This document shows, piece after piece, positions 49,400-60,700 of a DNA stretch of 64,000 nucleotides; positions within the stretch are counted from its first letter, which is position 1; every line of letters begins with the position of its first letter. The translations under genes and the position numbers were made by a program. Under the pieces are notes generated by a model, which saw nothing but the letters and a program-made list of their open reading frames with translations, had not been told where the DNA came from and ran no database searches. The stretch covers positions 7,103,501 through 7,167,500 of the forward strand of contig CAXIWW010000817.1 in NCBI GenBank assembly GCA_964036315.1. The letters run 5' to 3'. Source of the DNA: Acanthosepion esculentum. Lineage: Eukaryota > Mollusca > Cephalopoda > Sepiida > Sepiidae.

Positions 49400-52300
49400 A
49401 TGGCCTCTGACCTTTTGGCTTCCGGTCAATATTTGAGCGTCTTGTGTACGATGATACACTACGTCCAGCAGCCCTGTTTCTGATCTCTTGGTTTCTGGTG
49501 CATATTTGAGCGTCTAATGTTAAAAGATAAACTACGTCCAGCAGCATGGCCTCTGATCTGTTGGTTTCCTGTCCATATTTGAGCGTCTAATGTAAGATTT
49601 TACATGACGTCCAGCAGCATGGCCTCTGACCTGTTGGCTTCCGGTCCATATTTGAGCCTCTCGTGTAAGATGATACACTACGTCCAGCAGCCATTATTCT
49701 GATCTCTTGTTTTCTGGTGCATATTTGAGCGTCTAATGTTAAAAGATAAAGTACGTCCAGCAGCATGGCCACGGATTTGTTGGTTTCCGGTCCATATTTG
49801 AGCGTCTAATGTAAGATTTTAGACTACGTCCAGCAGCATGGCCTCTGACCTGTTGGCTTCCGGTCCATATTTGAGCGTCTTGTGTAAGATGATTCACTAC
49901 GTCAATGCAAGCCTGTTTCTGATCTCTTGGTTTCTGGTGCATATGTTAGCGTCTAATGCAAAATGATAAGCTACGACCAGCAGAATGAACTCTGATCTGT
50001 TGGTTTCCGGTCCATATTTGAGCGTCTAATGTAAGATTTTAGACTACGTCCAGCAGCATGGCCTCTGACCTGTTGGCTTCCGGTCCAGGTTTTAGCGTCT
50101 TGTGTAACATGATACATTACGTCCAGCAGCCATGATTCTGATCTGTTGGTTTCTGGTGCATATTTGAGCTTCTAATGTAAGATTTTAGACGACGCCCAGC
50201 AGCATGGCCTCTGACCTGTTGGCTTCCGGTCCATGTTTGAGCGTCTTGTGTAAGATGACACATTACGTCCAGCAGCTCTGTTTCTGATCTCTTGGTTTCT
50301 GGTGCATATTTGAGCCTCTAATGTAAGATATTACATGACGTCCCGCAGCATAGCCTCTGATCTGTTGGTTTCCGGTCCTTATTTGTGCGTGTTATGTAAG
50401 ATTTTAGACTCCTTCCAGCAGCATAATCTCTGACCTGTTGGCTTCCGGTCGATATTTGAGCGTCTTGTGTAAGTTGATACACTACGTCCAGCAGCCATGA
50501 TTCTGATCTGTTTGTTTCTGGTACATATTTGAGCTTCGAATGTAAAAAGATAAACTACCACCAGCAGCATGGCCTCTGACCTGTTGGTTTCCCGTCCATA
50601 TTTGAGCGCCTAATGTAAGTTTTTAGACTACCACCAGCAGCATGGCCTCTGACCTGTTGGTTTCCGGTCAATATTTAAGCGTCTAATGTAAGATTTTAGA
50701 CTATATGCAGCAGCATTGCCTCTGATCTGTTGGCTTCCGGTCCATATTTGAGCGTCTTGTGTAAGATGATACACTACGTCCAGCAGCCATGATTCTGATC
50801 TGTTGGTTTCTTGCACATATTTGGGCTTCTAATGTAAAAATATAAACTACGTCCTGTAGCATGGCCTCTGATCTGTTGGTTTCCGTTCCATATTTGAGCG
50901 TCTTGTGTAAGATGAAACACTACGTCCGGCAGCCATGATTCTGATCTGTTGGTTTCTGGTGCATATTTGAGCGTCTAATATAAAAATATAAACTACGTCC
51001 AGCAGCATGGCCTCTGATCTGTTGGTTTCGGGTCCACATTTGAGCGTCTTGTGTAAGATGATACACTACGTCTAGCATCCCTGTTTCTGATCTCTTGGTT
51101 TCTGGTGCATATTTGAGCGTCTAATGTAAAAATATAAACTACGACCAGCCCATCGCCTCTGATCTGTTGGTTTCCGGTCCATATTTTGAGCGTCTAATGT
51201 AAAAAGATAAACTACGACCATCAGCACAGCCTATGATCTGTTGGTCTCTGGTCCATATTTGAGCGTCTAATGTAAGATTTTAGACTCCGTCCAGCATGAT
51301 GGTCTCTGACCTGTTGGCTTCCGGTCCATATTTGAGCGTCTTGTGTAATTTGATACACTACGTCCAGCAGCCATGATTCTGATCTGTTGGTTTCTGGTAT
51401 ATATTTGAGCTTCTAATGTAAAAAGATAAACTACGTCCAGGAGCATGGCCTCTGACCTGTTGGTTTCCCGTCCATATTTGAGCGCCTAATGTAAGATTTT
51501 AGACTACCCCCAGCAGCATGGCCTCTGACCTGTTGGCTTCCAGTTCATATTTGAGCGTCTTGTGTAAGATGATACACTACGTCCAGCAGACATGATTCTG
51601 AACTGTTGGTTTCTGTACATATTTGAGCTTCTAATGTAAAAAGATAAACTACGTCCAGCATCATGGCCTCTGATCTGTTGGTTTCCGGACGATATTTGAG
51701 CGTCTAATGTAAGATTTTAGATTACATGCAGCAGCATGGCCTCTGATCTGTTGGCTTTCGGTCCATATTTGAACGTCTTGTGTAAGATGATACACTACGT
51801 CCAGCAGACATCATTCTGATCTCTTGGTTTCTGTACATATTTGAGCGTCTAATGTAAATAGATAAACTACGTCCAGCAGCATGGTCTCTGATCTGTTGGT
51901 TTCCCGTCCATATTTGAGCGTCTAATGTAAGATTTTAGAATACGTCAAGCAGCATGGAATCTGACCTGTTGGCTTCCGGTCCATATTTGATCGTTTTGTG
52001 TAAGATGACACACTACGTCCAGCAGCCCTGTTTCTGATCTGTTGGTGTCTGGTGCATATTTGAGCGTCTGATGTAAAAAGATAAACTACGTCCAGCAGCA
52101 TGGCCTCTGATCTGTTCGTTTCCGGTTCATATTTGTGCGTCTAATGTAAGATTTTAGAATACGTCCAGCAGCATGTCCTCTGACCTGTTGGCTTCCGGTC
52201 CATATTTGAGCGTCTTGTGTAAGGTGATACACTACGTCCAGCAGTCATGATTCTGATATCTTGGTTTCTGGTACATATTTGAGATTCTAATGTAAAAAGA

Positions 52301-52588
52301 TATACTACGCCAAGCAGCATGGCCTCTGACCTGTTGGCTTCCGGTCCATATTTGAGCGGCCTGTGTAAGATGATACACTACGTCCAGCAGGCCTGTTTCT
52401 GATCTCTTGGTTTCTGATGCATTTTTGAGAGTCTTGTGTAAGATTATACACTACGCCCAGCAGCCATGATTCTGATCTGTTGGTTTCTGGTGCATATTTG
52501 AGCGTCTAATGTAAAAAGATAAACTACGTCCAGCAGCCTGGCCTCTGATCTGTTGGTTTCCGGTACATATATGTGCATCTTATGTAAG
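49400..52588 (+). repeat. Long duplicated block in second 73-bp array, copy 2
   Basis: Second copy of 44660-48140. Shared private variants include GTCAATGCAAGCCTG, AGCCCATCGCCTCTG, ATCAGCACAGCC and ACATATATGTGCATC. It has two monomers extra near 50100-50250 and lacks six monomers that copy 1 has near 46240-46680. Confidence 0.92.
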
Positions 52589-54656
52589 ATTTTAGATTAC
52601 ATGCAGCAGCATGGCCTCTGACCTGTTGGCTTCCGGTCCATATTTGAGCGTCTTGTGTAAGATGATACACTACGTCCAGCAGCCATGATTCTGATCTGTT
52701 GGTTTCTGGTGCATATTTGAGCGTCTAATGTAAAAAGATTAACTACGTCCAGCATCATGGCCTCTGATCTGTTGGTTTCCGGACCATATTTGAGCGTCTA
52801 ATGCAAGATTTTAGACTACATGCAGCAGCATGGCCTCTGATCTGTTGGCTTCCGGTCCATATTTGAGCGTCTTGTGTAAGATGATTTACTACGTCCAGCA
52901 GACATGTTTCTGATCTGTTGGTTTCTGTACATATTTGAGCGTCTAATGTAAATAGATAAACTACGTCAAGCAGCATGGCCTCTGATCTGTTGGTTTCCCG
53001 TCGATATTTGAGCGTCTAATGTAAGATTTTAGAAAACGTCCAGCAGGATGGCATCTGACCTGTTGGCTTCCGGTCCATATTTGAGCGTCTTGTGTAAGAT
53101 GATAAACTACGTCCAGCAGCCCTGTTTCTGATCTCTTGGTTTCTGGTGCATATTTGAGCGTCTAATGTAAAAAGATAAACTACGTCCAGCAGCATGGCCT
53201 CTGATCTGTTGGTTTCCGGTCCATATTTCAGCGTCTAATGTAAGATTTTAGACTACGTCCAGCAGCATCGCCTCGGACCTGTTGGCTCCCGGTCCATATT
53301 TGAGCGTCTTGTGTAAGGTGATACACTACGCCAGCAGCCATGATTCTGATATCTTGGTTTCTGATGCATATTTGAGCGTCTAATGTAAAAAGATAAACTA
53401 CGTCCAGCACCATGGCCTCTGATCTGTTGGTTTCCGGTCCTTATTTGAGCGTCTAATGTAAGATTTTAGACTACGTCCAGCAGCATGGCCTCTGACCTGT
53501 TAGCTTCCTGTCCATATTTGAGCGTCTTGTGTAAGATGATAAACTACGCCCAGCAGCCATGATTCTGATCTGTTGGTTTCTGGTGCATATTTGAGCGCCT
53601 AATGTAAAAAGATATACTACGTCCTGCAGCATAGCCTCTGATCTGTTGGTTTCCGGTCCATATTTGTGCGTCTAATGTAAGATTTTAGACAACGACCAGC
53701 AGCATGAACTCTGACCTGTTGGCTTCCGGTCCATATTTGAGCGTCTTGTGTAAGATGATACACTACGTCTAGCAGCCCTGTTTCTGATCTCTTGCTTTCT
53801 GGTGCATATTTGAGCGTCTAATGTAGAAATGTAAACTACGTCCAGCAGCATGGCCTCTGATCTGTTGGTTTACGGTCCATATTTGAGCGTCTAATGTAAG
53901 ATTTTAGATTATGGCCAGCAGCATGGCCTCTGACCTGTTGGCTTCCGGTCCATATTTGAGCGTCTTGTGTAAGATGATACACTACTTCCAGCAGCCATGA
54001 TTCTGATCTGTTGGTTTCCGGTGCATATTTGAGCGTCTAATGTAAAAAGATGAACTACGTCCAGCAGCATGGCCTCTGATCTGTTGGTTTCCGTTCGATA
54101 TTTGAGCATCTAATGTAAGATTTTATAATACATGCAGCAGCATGGCCTCTGACCTGTTGGCTTCGGGTCATATTTGAGCGTCTTGTGTAAGATGATATAC
54201 TACGTAGAGAAGACGTGATTCTGATCTGTTGGTTTCCCGTCATTATTTGAGCGTTTAATATAAATAGATATACTACGACCAGCAGCATGGCCTCTGATCT
54301 GTTGGTTTCCGGTCCATATTTGAGCGTCTAATGTAAGATATTAGACTACGCCCAGCAGCATGGCCTCTGACCTGTTGGCTCCCGGTCCATATTTGAGCGT
54401 CTTATGTAAGGTGATACACTACGTCCAGCAGCCATGATTCAGATCTGTTTGTTTCTGGTACATCTTTGAGCTTCCAATGTAAAAAGATTAACTACGTCCA
54501 GCAGCATGGCCTTTGACCTGTAAGCTTCAGGTCTTGTGTAATATTATACTGTACGTCCAGCAGCCATGATTCTGATCTGTTGGTTTCTGTACATATTTGA
54601 GCGTCTAATGTAAATAGATGAACTACCTCCAGCAGCATGGCCTCTGATCTGTTGAT

Positions 54657-55567
54657 GTCCAATTGTCGGGAATTTCTTACCTTATCCATAATTACAAAAG
54701 TTTTTTCGACACCTTGATTAGAGTCGATTCGAAATTCAACGGTATGTGGATTTGTGTTAGCTCATTTGCGGAAATTGTCATGCGGCCCTAAACTGGGAAA
54801 TCAGTCATATTTCACTTGTTTATAACTTTTTCCAGTAAAAGAAATATTTTCAAAATGCGTATCAAATTGTGTGCAATTATTTGATTTGTCTATGTTTACA
54901 TGGATTTTTCATTTGGTCAGATAGTAAAAAGGACAGCTTTCACCATGTGCGCGGTATGTCGTCTGACAATTTACAGCGTCCGAATTCCAGTGTGCACAAT
55001 AAGAATGCATTTGTAATTTTTCCTTTTTATAGAATCCACAAAATATTGGTGTCCAATTGTCGGGAATTTCTTGCCTTATCCATAATTACAAAAGTTTTTC
55101 GACACGTTGAATAGAGTCGAATCGAAATTCAACGGTATGGGGACTTGGGTTAGCTCATTTGAGGAAATTGTCATGCGGCCCTAAACTGGGAAATAAGTCA
55201 TATTTCACTTGTTTATAACTTTTTTCCAGTCAAAGAAATATTTTCAAAATGGGTATCAAATTGTGTCCAATTATTTGATTTGTCTATGTTTACAGGGATT
55301 TTTCATTTGCTCAGATAGTAAAAAGTACAGCTTTCACCATGTGCACGGTATGTCGTCTGACAATTTACAGCGTCCTAATTCCAGTTTGCACAATAAGACT
55401 GCATTTCGAATTTTTCCTTTTTATAGAATCCACAAAATATTGCTGTCCAATTTTCGGGAATATCATGCCTTATTCATAATTACAAAAGTTTTTTCGACAC
55501 CTTGATTAGAATCTAGTCGCAATTCAACGGTATGGGGACTCTTGTTAGCTCATTTGCGGAAATTTTC
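54657..55567 (+). repeat. 395-bp family, partial-full-partial
   Basis: Starts inside a unit at TGTCCAATTGTCGGGAATTT. It has landmarks TCATTT at 54909 and 55303 (394 bp apart) and ends inside a unit at GCGGAAATTTTCA, where a 60-bp monomer (AGGATCTCAGGCTGCTAC) takes over. Open frames of 81 and 98 codons (54869, 55209) correspond to the recurring 80-codon frame. Confidence 0.94.
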
Positions 55568-57521
55568 AAAGGATCTCAGGCTGCTACAAGCCGATTTCTC
55601 CGGCCTCTTTTGTGCCAACTTACTTCCAAGCAATCTCAGGCTGCTACGAGCTGACTACGCCTGGATCTTCTATGACGAATGCCTTACAAGCAATCAACGG
55701 CTGCAACAAATCGATCTCCTGGCTCTTTCGTGACAACTGCCTTACAAGAAATCTCAGACTACTACAAGCTGACTACGCCTTTCTCTTTTGTGGCAACTGC
55801 CTTACAAGCAATCTCAGGCTGCAGCAAGCCCAATTCTCCTGGCTTTTTTTGCCAATTGCCTTACAAGTAATCCCAGGCTGCTACGAGCGTATTTCACCTG
55901 GCTCTTTTGTGGCAACTGCCTTACAAGCAATCTCAGGCCTCTACAAGACGAATTCTCCTGGGTCTTTTGTGAGAACTGCCTTACAAGCAATCTCAGGATG
56001 CTACGGGTCGACTACGCCTGGCTCTTCTATGACAAGTGGCTTACAAGCAAACTCCAGGCTGCTACAAGCCGATTTCTCCTGGCTCTTTTTGGCAACTGCC
56101 TTACAAGCAATTTCAGGCTGCTACGAGCCGACTTTTCTTGGTTCGTTTGTGAAAACTGCCTTACAAGACATCTCAGGCTGCAGCAACCCCAACTCTTTTG
56201 GCTTTTTGTGCCAATTGGCTTACAAGCAATCCCAGGCACATACGAGCCGATTTCTCCTGACTCTTTTGTGGCAACTGTCTTACAAGCAATCTCAGGCTGC
56301 TACAAGCCTAATTCTCCTGGCTCTCTTGAGACAACTGCCTTACAAGCAAAATCAGGATGCTACGAGCCGACTTCTCATGGCTCTTTTGTGAAAACTGCCT
56401 TACAAGCAATCTCAGGCTGCTACAAACCCACATCTCCTGTCTCTTTTGTGAAAACTGCCTTACAAGCAATCTCAGCCTGTAACAAGATGAATACGCCTGT
56501 CTCTTTTGTGAAACTGCCTTGCAAGCAATCTCAGGCCGCTACAAATCGACATCTACTGTCTCTTTTGTGCGAACTGTCTTACAACCAATATCAGGCTGCC
56601 TCTAGGAGCAATTACTTTTTGTTCCAGTTGCCTTAAAAAAGCAATCCCAGGCGGCTACGTGACGATTTCTCCTGGCTGTTTTGTGGTAACTGCCTTACAA
56701 GCAATCTGAAGCTGCTACAAGCCGAATTATTTTGGGTCTATTGTGACAACTGCCTGAAAAGCAATCTCAGGCTGCAGCAATCCCACTTCTCCTGACTTTT
56801 TGTGCCAATTGCCTTACAAGCAATCCCAGGGGGGCTAAGAGCCGATTTCTCCTGGCTCTTTTATTACAACTGCTATTCAAGAAATCTCAGGCAGCTACAA
56901 GCCGAATTCGCCTGTCTCTTTTGTGAAACTGCCTTACAAGCAATCACAGGCTGCTACGAGCCAATTTCTCCTGGGTCTTTTCTGGCAACTGCCTTACAAG
57001 AATTCTCCGGCTACTACAAGCCGAATTTTCCTTGCTCTTTTGTGACACCTGCGTTACAAGTAATCTCAAGCTGCAGCAATATGAATTCTCCTGGCTTTCT
57101 ATGCGAATTGCCTTACAAGCAATTTCACGCTGCTAAGGCCGAATACGCCTGGCTCTATTGTGACAACTGCATTACAAGCAATCACAGGCTGCCGTCAGCA
57201 CAATTCTCCTGACATTTTGTGCGAATTGCTTTAAAAGCAATCCCAGGCGTCTATGTGCCGATTACTCCTGGGCTTTTGTGGTAACTGCGTTACAAGCAAT
57301 CTCAGGCTGCTACAAGCCGAATTCTCCTGGCTCTATTGTGACAACTGCTTTACAAGCAATCTCAGGATGCAGCAATCCCAATTCTCTTGGGTTTTTTTTG
57401 CCAATTGCCTTAGAAGCAATGCCAGGCGGCTACGACCCGATTTCTCCTGGCTCTTTTGTGGCAACTTCCTTACAAGCATGGCAGGCTGCTACGAGCCGAT
57501 TTCTCCTGGCTCAATTGTGGC
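55568..57521 (+). repeat. 60-bp satellite, forward orientation
   Basis: About 33 monomers reading CTTACAAGCAATCTCAGG. Several carry an EcoRI site (GCCGAATTCTCCTGG). Two or three frames remain open for up to 282 codons (55788-56636) because the unit length is divisible by three; overlapping frames are equally open, so no frame stands out as coding. Confidence 0.94.
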
Positions 57522-57713
57522 ATCAGGCTGAGATTTCGTGTAAGGCCGTTTTCACAAAAGAGCCAAAAGAAGTCGGCTCGTAGCCGCCTGGGATTGCTTG
57601 TAAGGCAATTGGCACACAAAGCCAGGAGAATTTGGCTTGTAGCAGACTGAGAATGCTTGTAAGGCATAAGCCACAATTGAGCCAGGAGAAATCGGCTCGT
57701 AACAGCCTGGGAT
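57522..57713 (-). repeat. Small inverted island in 60-bp array
   Basis: About three monomers in reverse orientation inside a forward array. The last part (57670-57709) is the reverse complement of the sequence just before the island (57482-57521), with one mismatch in 40 bp and with a shared rare variant CTCAATTGTGGC. This indicates a local fold-back origin. Confidence 0.9.
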
Positions 57714-60700
57714 TACAAGCAATCTCAGGCTGCCACTAGTCCAATTCTCCTGACTTTTTGTGCCAATTGCCTTACAAGAAATCCCAGGCTGCTACGTGCC
57801 GATTGCTCGTGGCTCATTTGTGGCATCTGCCTTACAAGCATTCTCAGGCTGCTATAAGCCCAATTCTCCTGGCTTTTTGTGCCAATTGTCTTACAAGTCA
57901 TCCCAGGCGGCTACGAGACGATTTCTCCTGGCTCCTTTGCAGCAACTGCCTTACAAGCAATCTCAGTCTGCAACAAGCCGAATTCTCCTGGCTCTTTTGT
58001 GAAAACTGCCTTACAAGCAATGTGAGACTGCTACGAGCCGACTTCTCTTGGCTCTTTTGTGAAAACTGCCTTTCAAGCAATCTCAGGCTGCTACAAACCC
58101 ACATCTCTTGTCACTTTTGTGAAAACTGCCTTACAAGCAATCTCAGCCTGCTACAAGCCGAATACGCCTGGCTTTTTTGTGAAACTGCCTTGCAATCAAA
58201 CTGAGGCCGCTACAAATCGACATCTTCTGGCTCTTTTGTGATAACTGCCTTACAAGCAATCTCAGGCTGGATCCAGCAATATTCTCCTGACTTTTTGTGC
58301 CAATTGCTTTAAAAGCAATCCCAGGCGGCCACGTGCCGATTTCTCCTGGCTCTTTTGTGGTATCTGCCTTACAAGCAATCTCAGGCTTCTACAAGCCGAA
58401 TTCTCCTGTCTCTTTTTTTGAAAACTGCCTTACAAGCAATCTCAGCCTGTTACAAGCCGAATACGCCTGGCTCTTTTGTGAAACTGCTTTACAAGCAATC
58501 TCAGGACGCTACAAATCGACATATAATGGCTCTTTTGTGACAACTGCCTTACAAGCAATGTCAGGCTGCCGCTAGTCCAATTCTCCTGACTTTTTGTGCG
58601 AAATTGCCTTACAAGCAATCCCAGGCTGCTACGAAGCGATTTCTCCTGGCTTATTTTTGGCATCTGCCTTACAAGCATTCTCAGGCTGCAGCAATATGAA
58701 TTCTCCTGGCTTTTTGTGCGAATTGCCTTACAAGCACTCCAAGGCGGCTACGAGCCGATTTCTCCTGGCCCTTTTGTGGCAACAGCCTTACAAGAAATGT
58801 CAGGCTGATACGAGCCGACTTCTCTTGGCACTTTTGTGAAAACTGCCTTACAAGTAATATCAGGCCGCTACAAATCGACATATCCTATCTCTTTTGTGAC
58901 AACTGCCTTACAAGCAATCTCAGACTGCCGCCAGCACAATTCTCCTGACTTTTTGTGCCAATTGCCTTAATAGCAATCCCAGGCGGCTACGTGCCGATTT
59001 CTCCTGGTTCTTTTGTAGTAACTGCCTTACAAGCAATCTCAGGCTGCTAGAAGACGAATTCTCCTGGCTCTATTGTGACAACTGCCTTACAAGCAATCTC
59101 AGGCTGCCGCTAGTCCAATTATCCTGACTTTTTGTTATAATTGACTTACAAGCATTCCCAGGCTGCTAGTAACCGTTTTCCCCTGGCTCATTTCTGGCAT
59201 CTGTCTTACAAGCATTCTCAGTCTTCAGCAATATGAATTCTCCTGGCTTTTTGTGCGAATTACCTTACAAGCAATCCCAGGCGTCTACGAGCCGATTTCT
59301 CCTTGCTTTTTTGTGGCAACAGCCTTACAAGAAATCTCAGGCTGCTAAAAGCCAAATTCTCCTGGCGCTTTTGTGACAACTGCCTTACAAGCAATGTCAG
59401 GCTGCCGCTAGTCCAATTCTCCTGACTTTTTGTGCGAAATTGCCTTACAAGCAATCCCAGGCTGCTACGAAGCGATTTCTCCTGGCTTATTTTTGGCATC
59501 TGCCTTACAAGCATTCTCAGGCTGCAGCAATATGAATTCTCCTGGCTTTTTGTGCGAATTGCCTTACAAGCACTCCAAGGCGGCTACGAGCCGATTTCTC
59601 CTGGCCCTTTTGTGGCAACAGCCTTACAAGAAATGTCAGGCTGATACGAGCCGACTTCTCTTGGCACTTTTGTGAAAACTGCCTTACAAGTAATATCAGG
59701 CCGCTACAAATCGACATATCCTATCTCTTTTGTGACAACTGCCTTACAAGCAATCTCAGACTGCCGCCAGCACAATTCTCCTGACTTTTTGTGCCAATTG
59801 CCTTAATAGCAATCCCAGGCGGCTACGTGCCGATTTCTCCTGGTTCTTTTGTAGTAACTGCCTTACAAGCAATCTCAGGCTGCTAGAAGACGAATTCTCC
59901 TGGCTCTATTGTGACAACTGCCTTACAAGCAATCTCAGGCTGCCGCTAGTCCAATTCTCCTGACTTTTTGTTATAATTGACTTACAAGCATTCCCAGGCT
60001 GCTAGTAACCGTTTTCCCCTGGCTCATTTCTGGCATCTGTCTTACAAGCATTCTCAGGCTTCAGCAATATGAATTCTCCTGGCTTTTTGTGCGAATTACC
60101 TTACAAGCAATCCCAGGCGTCTACGAGCCGATTTCTCCTTGCTTTTTTGTGGCAACAGCCTTACAAGAAATCTCAGGCTGCTAAAAGCCAAATTCTCCTG
60201 GCGCTTTTGTGACAACTGCCTTACAAGCAATGTCAGGCTGCCGCTAGTCCAATTCTCCTGACTTTTTGTGCGAAATTGCCTTACAAGCAATCCCAGGCTG
60301 CTACGAAGCGATTTCTCCTGGCTTATTTTTGGCATCTGCCTTACAAGCATTCTCAGGCTGCAGCAATATGAATTCTCCTGGCTTTTTGTGCGAATTGCCT
60401 TACAAGCACTCCAAGGCGGCTACGAGCCGATTTCTCCTGGCCCTTTTGTGGCAACAGCCTTACAAGAAATGTCAGGTTGATACGAGCCGACTTCTCTTGG
60501 CACTTTTGTGAAAACTGCCTTACAAGTAATATCAGGCCGCTACAAATCGACATATCCTATCTCTTTTGTGACAACTGCCTTACAAGCAATCTCAGACTGC
60601 CGCCAGCACAATTCTCCTGACTTTTTGTGCCAATTGCCTTAATAGCAATCCCAGGCGGCTACGTGCCGATTTCTCCTGGTTCTTTTGTAGTAACTGCCTT

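Larger units (their letters stand above)
43823..54656 (+). repeat. Second 73-bp satellite array
   Basis: About 148 monomers of the family seen at 2097-14176, in the same orientation and with the same A-B-C trimer. It begins with the same degenerate CTTTTTAGATTC monomer as the first array. It ends at CTGATCTGTTGATGTCCAATTG, fusing to a 395 unit at the same place as at 14171 and 21612. Confidence 0.95.

Noticed and set aside
1812..55567. CENP-B box in the 395 unit
   Set aside because: By eye no copy fits the TTCGnnnnAnnCGGG core. A motif scan would be needed to exclude degenerate forms.
55612..56636. Frames of 259 and 282 codons with a 20-residue repeat (ALQAISGCYKPNSPGSFVTT type)
   Set aside because: The 20-residue period is simply the 60-bp satellite. 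Two or three frames are open together, and 1-2 bp indels shift the frame at intervals.
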